NCBI RefSeq assembly: GCF_014649755.1 | Contig: NZ_BMTQ01000005.1 | Coordinates: forward strand, 248,001 to 312,000 | Length of the DNA: 64,000 nucleotides | Direction: 5' to 3' | Source of the DNA: Streptomyces litmocidini | GTDB taxonomy: Bacteria; Actinomycetota; Actinomycetes; Streptomycetales; Streptomycetaceae | Shown: piece after piece, positions 58,755-64,000 of the stretch | Layout: every line of letters starts with the position of its first letter | How positions within the stretch are numbered: position 1 is the stretch's first letter | Notes under the pieces: generated by a model | Database searches by the model: none | Seen by the model: the letters and a program-made list of their open reading frames with translations, nothing else | What the model was told of the DNA's origin: nothing | Program-made: the position numbers and the translations under genes

Positions 58755-58798
58755 CGTCGTACGACCCGGGCGTCGTACGACCCGCGCGTCATGCGACC
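58751..58798. repeat. 16-bp tandem repeat upstream of phoD
   Basis: CGGGCGTCGTACGACC occurs twice exactly and a third time as CGCGCGTCATGCGACC. Each unit holds the palindrome GTCGTACGAC. Situated 83-130 bp before the phosphatase start. Confidence 0.75.
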
Positions 58799-58880
58799 CG
58801 CGCGTCCTCCGGGCGACGAGTGGGCGAACTTCCGGAATTCGCCTGCCCCTCGGACGTACCCGTCAGTAATCTGACTGCCC

Positions 58881-60530
58881 GTGACCAGTCGTTTCATATC
58901 ACCTGCCCCCACCCGGCGCTCGGTCGTCAAGGCCGCCGCCGCCACCGCCGCCGTCGCGCCCGCCCTCCTGGGCGCGGCCTCCCCGGCGCTCGCGGACACC
59001 GGGGCACCCGCCTTCCTCCACGGCGTCGCCTCCGGCGACCCGCTGCCCGACGGCGTCCTGCTCTGGACGCGCGTCACCCCCACCCCCGAGGCCGTGCCCG
59101 GATCCGGCCTCGGCCCCGACGTCCAGGTCGGCTGGGAGCTCGCCGAGGACCGCTCCTTCGCCCGGGTCGTCGCCTCCGGCACCACCACGGCGAGCGCCGC
59201 CTCCGACCACACCGTGAAGGCCGACGTCCGGGGCCTGCGCCCGGCCACCGCCTACTGGTTCCGCTTCACCGTCGGCACCGTCGTCTCCCCGGCCGCCCGC
59301 ACCCGCACCGCGCCCGCGGCCGACGCCGCCACGCCCGGCGTGCGCTTCGGCGTGGTCTCCTGCGCCAACTGGGAGTCCGGCCATTTCTCCGCGTACCGCC
59401 ACCTCGCGGCCCGCGCCGACCTGGACGCGGTCCTCCACCTCGGCGACTACCTGTACGAGTACGCCACCGGCGCCTACCCCGAGGCGAAGTACGTCGTCCG
59501 GCAGCACGAGCCGCGCCACGAGATCGTCTCGCTGGCCGACTACCGCACCCGGCACGGGAAGTACAAGACGGACGCCGACCTCCAGGCGCTGCACGCGGCG
59601 CACCCGGTGATCGCCATCTGGGACGACCACGAGTTCGCCAACGACGCCTGGTCGGGCGGGGCCGAGAACCACACGCCGGGTGCCGAGGGCGAGTGGGCGG
59701 CCCGGGTGGCCGCCGCGAAGCAGGCCTACTTCGAGTGGATGCCGGTCCGCGCCTCCACGGAGGGCACGGTCTTCCGCCGTCTGCGCTTCGGCAGGCTGGC
59801 CGATCTGCATCTGCTCGACCTGCGTTCGTTCCGGTCCGCGCCGGCGAAGACGGGCAGCGGCACGGTCGACGACCCGGAGCGGTCCATCACCGGCCGCGCG
59901 CAGCTGGACTGGCTCAAGGCCGGGCTGGCCGGTTCGGACGCGACCTGGCAGCTGGTCGGCACCTCGGTGATGATCTCGCCGGTCGCCTTCGGCTCGCTGC
60001 CGGCGTACCTCCTGGAGCCGCTCGCCGGGCTCCTCGGCCTGCCGAAGGAGGGGCTCGCGGTCAACGTCGACCAGTGGGACGGCTACACCGACGACCGCAA
60101 GGAGCTGCTCGCGCACCTGACCGCGCGGGCGATCCGGAACACGGTCTTCCTGACCGGCGACATCCACATGGCCTGGGCCAACGACGTGCCGGTGAAGGCC
60201 GCGACGTACCCGCTCTCGGAGTCGGCGGCGACCGAGTTCGTGGTCACCTCGGTGACCTCGGACAACCTGGACGACCTGCTGCACGTGGCTCCGGGCACGC
60301 TCTCGGTGGTGGCCGCGGGAGCCGTGAAGGCCGCCAACCGCCATGTGAAGTGGGTGGACATGGACCACCACGGGTACGGCGTGCTCGACGTGACCGCCGC
60401 GCGCTCGCAGATGGACTACTACACGGTCTCCGACAAGACGGATCCGGCCGCGACGGCGGCCTGGGCGCGCTCGTACCGGACGCCGAGCGGAACGCAGCGT
60501 GTCGAGCGGGTGTACCAGCCGGTGCTGTGA
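58881..60530 (+). CDS. phoD: Alkaline phosphatase D (PhoD), Tat-exported
   Basis: 549 aa. A twin-arginine signal ([15 protein letters not shown], residues 11-25) and an A-x-A cleavage site (ALA 36-38) precede the PhoD domain. Metal-binding motifs: [34 protein letters not shown] and [12 protein letters not shown]. Calcium/iron phosphodiesterase-phosphomonoesterase family, secreted for phosphate scavenging, often PhoP controlled. No convincing PHO box seen upstream, only a 16-bp tandem repeat. Confidence 0.95.
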   Translation: MTSRFISPAPTRRSVVKAAAATAAVAPALLGAASPALADTGAPAFLHGVASGDPLPDGVLLWTRVTPTPEAVPGSGLGPDVQVGWELAEDRSFARVVASGTTTASAASDHTVKADVRGLRPATAYWFRFTVGTVVSPAARTRTAPAADAATPGVRFGVVSCANWESGHFSAYRHLAARADLDAVLHLGDYLYEYATGAYPEAKYVVRQHEPRHEIVSLADYRTRHGKYKTDADLQALHAAHPVIAIWDDHEFANDAWSGGAENHTPGAEGEWAARVAAAKQAYFEWMPVRASTEGTVFRRLRFGRLADLHLLDLRSFRSAPAKTGSGTVDDPERSITGRAQLDWLKAGLAGSDATWQLVGTSVMISPVAFGSLPAYLLEPLAGLLGLPKEGLAVNVDQWDGYTDDRKELLAHLTARAIRNTVFLTGDIHMAWANDVPVKAATYPLSESAATEFVVTSVTSDNLDDLLHVAPGTLSVVAAGAVKAANRHVKWVDMDHHGYGVLDVTAARSQMDYYTVSDKTDPAATAAWARSYRTPSGTQRVERVYQPVL

Positions 60531-60826
60531 CCTCCGACTGAACGGCGATTTTCAGTCATGATCTCTTGTGTTAACGGGAGATCACATCGCTACGGCGGGT
60601 GGTGGGTTCCGGAGACCGAATCCGGACACACCACCCGCCTCTGTCACCCCCTTCGTTACGTCCACGTCTCAAACCCTGGAAGCGACGCAAGTTTTTCTTC
60701 CCGATGCCCCGAATTGCCCCACGAATGATTGGGCTTGATCAATGCTCAACGACCTCTGACATGGACGCGTAATCTCCGGGCGGTGGCGAGGAAGTCCCTC
60801 TTCACAACCCCCCGCAAGGAGTCACC
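60531..60826. other. phoD to metalloprotease intergenic region
   Basis: 296 bp. The first part holds the phoD terminator. The rest is AT-richer and probably contains the protease promoter; GATTGGGCTTGATCAATG near 60727 is an imperfect TTGATCAA-type palindrome. No gene is seen. Confidence 0.5.
60594..60639 (+). terminator. Terminator after phoD
   Basis: GGCGGGTGGTG pairs with CACCACCCGCC (11 bp); inside, TCCGGA occurs on both sides and extends the pairing. Confidence 0.75.
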
Positions 60827-61816
60827 GTGCGTGCTCTCGTCCGCATATCACCGCGTATGTCACGTCGTATGATCGGCACCGCCGTCATGGCCGGAACCCT
60901 GGCCCTGGCCCCGCTGTCCGCCCCGGCGGCCACCCCGTCGACCACCACGCTGGCGTCGGCCGAGAAGTGCGCGGACGGCACCACCGCCCTCTCCGGCGCC
61001 CGCAAGGCGAAGGGCGACGCCACCAAGGCCGAGCCCAACGACGTCACCGCCGCCCAGGCCAAGGCCATGGACGAGGACCTGAAGAAGAAGGTCGCCGCCG
61101 CCCGGAACGCCGGCCGCCTCAGCGCCGCCACCGCCGCCGCCGGCGCCACCATCCCCGTCTACTTCCACGTGATCCACAGCGGCACGACGGGCAAGCTCTC
61201 CGCCACCGCCGTCAGCAACCAGATGGCCGTCCTCAACGCCGCCTACGCGGGCCAGGGCACCGGCAACGTGAACACGGGCTTCCAGTTCTCGCTGGCCGCG
61301 ACCGACTACACGGACAACGCCACCTGGTACAACCTGTCCTCCGGCTCCCAGGCCGAGAAGGACATGAAGAACACCCTGCGCAAGGGCGGCGCCAACGCCC
61401 TGAACATCTACACCGCCAACCTCGGCGGCGGACTGCTCGGCTGGGCGACCTTCCCCAGCTCCTACGCGTCCCAGCCGAAGATGGACGGCGTCGTCATCCT
61501 CGACACCTCGCTCCCGGGCGGCTCCGCCGCCAACTACAACGAGGGCGACACCGCCACCCACGAGGTGGGCCACTGGATGGGCCTGTACCACACCTTCCAG
61601 GGCGGCTGCACGGGCAACGGCGACTACGTCGCCGACACCCCGGCCGAGAAGAGCCCCGCGTACGAGTGCCCGACCGGCCGTGACTCCTGCACCTCGAAGG
61701 CCGGTGTGGACCCGATCCACAACTTCATGGACTACACGTACGACTCCTGCATGTACCAGTTCACCTCGGGCCAGGTGACCCGCATGAACGACTCCTGGGT
61801 CGCGTACCGCGCCTGA
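60827..61816 (+). CDS. Secreted M43 (pappalysin-type) zinc metalloprotease
   Basis: 329 aa. Signal peptide (about 1-35, AxA-like end SAPAA), a helical propeptide-like region, then the protease domain. Zinc motif H245-E-V-G-H249-W-M-G-L-Y-H255 and Met-turn Met301 ([12 protein letters not shown]) define the metzincin family M43B. Extra Cys ([14 protein letters not shown]) can make disulfides. GTG 60827 after AAGGA. Streptomyces homologues are secreted; substrate unknown. Confidence 0.93.
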   Translation: MRALVRISPRMSRRMIGTAVMAGTLALAPLSAPAATPSTTTLASAEKCADGTTALSGARKAKGDATKAEPNDVTAAQAKAMDEDLKKKVAAARNAGRLSAATAAAGATIPVYFHVIHSGTTGKLSATAVSNQMAVLNAAYAGQGTGNVNTGFQFSLAATDYTDNATWYNLSSGSQAEKDMKNTLRKGGANALNIYTANLGGGLLGWATFPSSYASQPKMDGVVILDTSLPGGSAANYNEGDTATHEVGHWMGLYHTFQGGCTGNGDYVADTPAEKSPAYECPTGRDSCTSKAGVDPIHNFMDYTYDSCMYQFTSGQVTRMNDSWVAYRA

Positions 61817-61835
61817 CGAACCGTCGGCGGAACAC

Positions 61836-61873
61836 GGGTGTGGCCCCCGGGGAACTCCCCGGGGGCCACACCC
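61836..61873. terminator. Strong hairpin after the metalloprotease
   Basis: 17-bp perfect stem (GGGTGTGGCCCCCGGGG and its complement) with loop AACT and a following CTTTTCC, between convergent genes. Confidence 0.9.
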
Positions 61874-61888
61874 CTTTTCCGTACCGTC

Positions 61889-62458
61889 CTACAGCTCGTC
61901 GAGGAAGGCGAGCGCCACCGACCAGGTGCGCTCCGCCGCCTCCTCGTCCCAGTCGGGCAGCTCCGGGTCCGTGTAGATGTGCCCCGCGCCCCGGTAGCGG
62001 TGGATCTCCACCTCCGCCCCCGCCCTGCGCATCTGGAGGTACCAGGAGGACAGCCAGTCGTCCGTCTCGAAGGGGTCGGGCTCGGCCACGTGCAGCTGGA
62101 CCGGCAGCTCGTCCACCGAGGCGGACTCCGCGAGGTCCGAGGTGCCGTGGAACAGCAGCAGCCCGCGCGCCTTCTCGTCCCCGAGCGCCAGGGTCTGCGC
62201 GATCGAGGCCCCGAGGGAGAAGCCCATGTAGACCAGGCCCCGCTCGGAGTAGGGGGCGGCGGCCAGGACCGCGCGCTTCAGCAGTTCGTCCTTGCCGATC
62301 TCGTCCCGGAGCTTCACGCCCTCCTCGACGGTCCCGACCGTCCGGCCGTCGTAGAGGTCCGGCGTCCGGACCTGGTGACCGGCGGCCCGAAGCCGCTCGG
62401 CGGCCGCCTCGACGGAAGGGGTCAGCCCGTAGGCCGAGTGGAAGAGCATGATGTCCAT
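61889..62458 (-). CDS. Dienelactone hydrolase family alpha/beta hydrolase
   Basis: 189 aa. Alpha/beta hydrolase of the DLH group with the nucleophile elbow G79-F-S81-L-G83 (Ser instead of Cys) and a C-terminal GAGHIYTDP with the catalytic His. Acidic member probably in VAEPDPFE. Start at ATG 62458 (AGGATGGGA site) or ATG 62467. Substrate unknown; the Ser variant argues against a true dienelactone hydrolase. Confidence 0.88.
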   Translation of the reverse strand: MDIMLFHSAYGLTPSVEAAAERLRAAGHQVRTPDLYDGRTVGTVEEGVKLRDEIGKDELLKRAVLAAAPYSERGLVYMGFSLGASIAQTLALGDEKARGLLLFHGTSDLAESASVDELPVQLHVAEPDPFETDDWLSSWYLQMRRAGAEVEIHRYRGAGHIYTDPELPDWDEEAAERTWSVALAFLDEL

Positions 62459-62496
62459 GCGTCCCATCCTGCCACCCGACAGGACATCCCCGGCCG

Positions 62497-64000
62497 TCAG
62501 CGCATGCTGCGCACGTCGAGGTGGCGCAGCACCCGGTCCACCACCTCGGGATCGGCGCCGGGTTCGCTGCGGGCCGCGAGGATCTCGTGCCGGGCGGCCG
62601 ACATCAGCTCCCGCTGGATCCGCTGCACCGCCTTGAACCGCTTCGTCCGCTCCACGAAGGCCGCCCGCCGCTCGTCGTCCACCATGTCGGGGCTGATCCG
62701 CGCCCCGATGTCGTACGCCCCGCGCATCAGCCGCTCCTGGACCTCCTCGGGCAGCTCCTCGACCTCCTCGATCTCCTTGAGCCTGCGCCTGGCGGCCTTC
62801 GCGGCCCGGATCGCCAGCTCGCGCTCCAGGGCGCGCTCGGCGTCCGCGTCGGCCCGCACCCCGAGCCGCCGGACCAGCCAGGGCAGGGTGAGGCCCTGGA
62901 AGACGAGGGTGGTGATGATCACGCAGAAGGCGATGAAGACGATCTGGTCGCGGCCGGGGAAGGGGGCACCGTCGTCGGTGCGGAGCGGGATGGCGAGCGC
63001 CAGCGCGACCGAGGCCACCCCGCGCATCCCCGCCCACCACATGACGACGGTCTCCCGCCAGCTCATCGGGATCTCCTCGTCGACGTCCCGGAGCGTGTGC
63101 AGCCGCTTCGCCAGCCAGGTGGCGGGGAGCAGCCACAGCAGCCGGACGCCGACGACCACGCCGACGACGACGGCGCCCCAGCCGAGCATCTGCCAGCCGT
63201 GTCCCTTCGCGACTCCGAAGACGTGGATGAGCTCCAGGCCGATCAGGCCGAAGGCGATGCCGGTGACGAGGGTGTCGACGATCTGCCAGAAGGTCTGTCC
63301 GGCGAGCCGGCCCATGACGTCGTCGGCGTCGGCCGCGTGCTCGGCCAGGAAGAGCGCGGTGAGCAGGACGGCGAGGACGCCGGAGCCGTGCAGCTCCTCG
63401 GCGACGACGTAGCTCACGAAGGGGACGAGGAGGGTGAGGCCGGTCTGCAGGGTGGCGTCGCCGAGGAGTCCGATGAGCTTGTTGGCGAGCCAGCCGAGCG
63501 CCAGGCCGACGGCCACGGCGACCACGGCGGAGAGCACGAACTCGCCGAGCGCCCGGGGCCAGGAGAAGGAGCCGCTGACGACGGCGGAGATCGCCACGTG
63601 GTAGAGCACGATGGCGGTGACGTCGTTGAAGAGCCCCTCGCCCTCCAGGATCGACACCAGCCGGCGGGGCAGCCCGAGCGAGCCGGCCACGGCGGTCGCG
63701 GCGACCGGGTCCGGCGGCGCGACGAGGGCGCCGAGCGCGAGGGCGGCGGCCAGGGGGAGGCCGGGCACGAGGGAGTGCGCGACCGCGCCGACGGCGGCGG
63801 TGGTGACGAAGACCAGGGCGACCGCGAGCAGGAAGATGGGCCGTCTGTTGGCCGCGAACTGCCGCCAGGAGGTCCGCTGCACGGAGGCGTACAGCAGGGG
63901 CGGCAGCACCAGCGGGAGGATGAACTCCGGCGGGATCTCGACGTTCGGCACGAAGGGCAGGAAGGCCAGCACGATCCCGACGAGGGTCATCAGGACCGGC
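62497..64000 (-). CDS. CPA1-family Na+/H+ antiporter (5' end cut by window)
   Basis: At least 497 residues visible; the reading frame is open through base 64000, so the N-terminus is missing. Membrane domain motifs: LVLPPLLYASVQRTS, LGALVAPPDPVAATAVAGSL and EGEGLFNDVTAIVLYHVAIS with the paired acidic residues of the ion site. A C-terminal hydrophilic helical tail (about 130 residues: AKAARRRLKEIEEVEELP) is probably regulatory. Exports Na+ in exchange for H+. Confidence 0.93.
   Translation of the reverse strand, partial: PVLMTLVGIVLAFLPFVPNVEIPPEFILPLVLPPLLYASVQRTSWRQFAANRRPIFLLAVALVFVTTAAVGAVAHSLVPGLPLAAALALGALVAPPDPVAATAVAGSLGLPRRLVSILEGEGLFNDVTAIVLYHVAISAVVSGSFSWPRALGEFVLSAVVAVAVGLALGWLANKLIGLLGDATLQTGLTLLVPFVSYVVAEELHGSGVLAVLLTALFLAEHAADADDVMGRLAGQTFWQIVDTLVTGIAFGLIGLELIHVFGVAKGHGWQMLGWGAVVVGVVVGVRLLWLLPATWLAKRLHTLRDVDEEIPMSWRETVVMWWAGMRGVASVALALAIPLRTDDGAPFPGRDQIVFIAFCVIITTLVFQGLTLPWLVRRLGVRADADAERALERELAIRAAKAARRRLKEIEEVEELPEEVQERLMRGAYDIGARISPDMVDDERRAAFVERTKRFKAVQRIQRELMSAARHEILAARSEPGADPEVVDRVLRHLDVRSMR

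Noticed and set aside
58800..58880. PHO box before phoD
   Set aside because: No pair of GTTCACC-like direct repeats at 11-bp spacing could be made out.

Overview
The window is high-GC chromosomal DNA with strong third-position G/C bias, many GTG starts and dense 4-base ATGA/GTGA gene overlaps. With the trp and his gene order, TrpM, PriA replacing HisA/TrpF, a Tat-exported PhoD and several Streptomyces-type small proteins, this points to a Streptomyces core chromosome, in the conserved arm that runs from gltBD through trp and his to dnaE. I saw no tRNA, rRNA, CRISPR array, transposase or phage genes.

Layout. 1-3.1 kb: small accessory genes on the minus strand (KstR2-like TetR regulator, VOC protein, VWA protein, PadR regulator), then a deletion-scarred flavin-dependent oxidoreductase pseudogene. 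3.1-9.15 kb: a three-gene operon made of a 1742-aa caspase-like/HSP90-like ATPase protein, a Cys-rich 108-aa protein and a three-helix membrane protein. It looks like a biological-conflict (possibly suicide or anti-phage) cassette and is the strongest candidate for an under-described system. 9.2-15.3 kb: gltBD (glutamate synthase) with a possible GlnR site upstream. 15.8-16.6 kb: a VIT1/CCC1 metal transporter with a palindromic operator candidate. 16.8-25.3 kb: a seven-gene, fully overlapping operon of four ADP-ribosylglycohydrolase-family genes, a ribokinase, a class III CoA-transferase and a CitE-like CoA-ester lyase. I read it as a candidate catabolic pathway for an N-riboside; one of the four hydrolases has lost a metal ligand.

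25.4-34.9 kb (minus strand): lgt, a membrane-anchored thiol oxidoreductase, trpA, trpB, a large inverted-repeat island, trpM, trpC, DUF2752 and HGxxPAAW small membrane proteins, a Trp-operon membrane protein, trpE and hisI. 35-37.4 kb: a TIGR03085 protein, an MFS exporter and its ArsR-type regulator with a clear palindrome upstream. 37.5-43.3 kb: hisD-hisC-hisB-(54-aa membrane protein)-hisH-priA-ridA-hisF. PriA serves both His and Trp synthesis, so the two loci depend on each other. trpD, trpG, hisG and hisE are not in the window.

43.5-51.9 kb: a beta-helix membrane protein, a helical-repeat protein, a Lon-substrate-domain protein, YbaK, a DUF2567 protein, an ABC-2 transporter pair, a NYN-domain nuclease-like protein and a 57-aa hydrophilic protein. 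52-55.6 kb: dnaE. 55.7-64 kb: a DUF2252 kinase-like protein, a membrane protein, a second DsbA-like protein, PhoD phosphatase, an M43 metalloprotease, a dienelactone-hydrolase-family protein and a CPA1 Na+/H+ antiporter cut by the window end.

A dispersed palindromic repeat family recurs at about 18.2, 29.6, 29.8 and 46.1 kb, with a related piece at 21.1 kb. Three of these lie inside coding sequence and have been translated into linkers or C-terminal tails. Many gene ends carry long perfect hairpin terminators.
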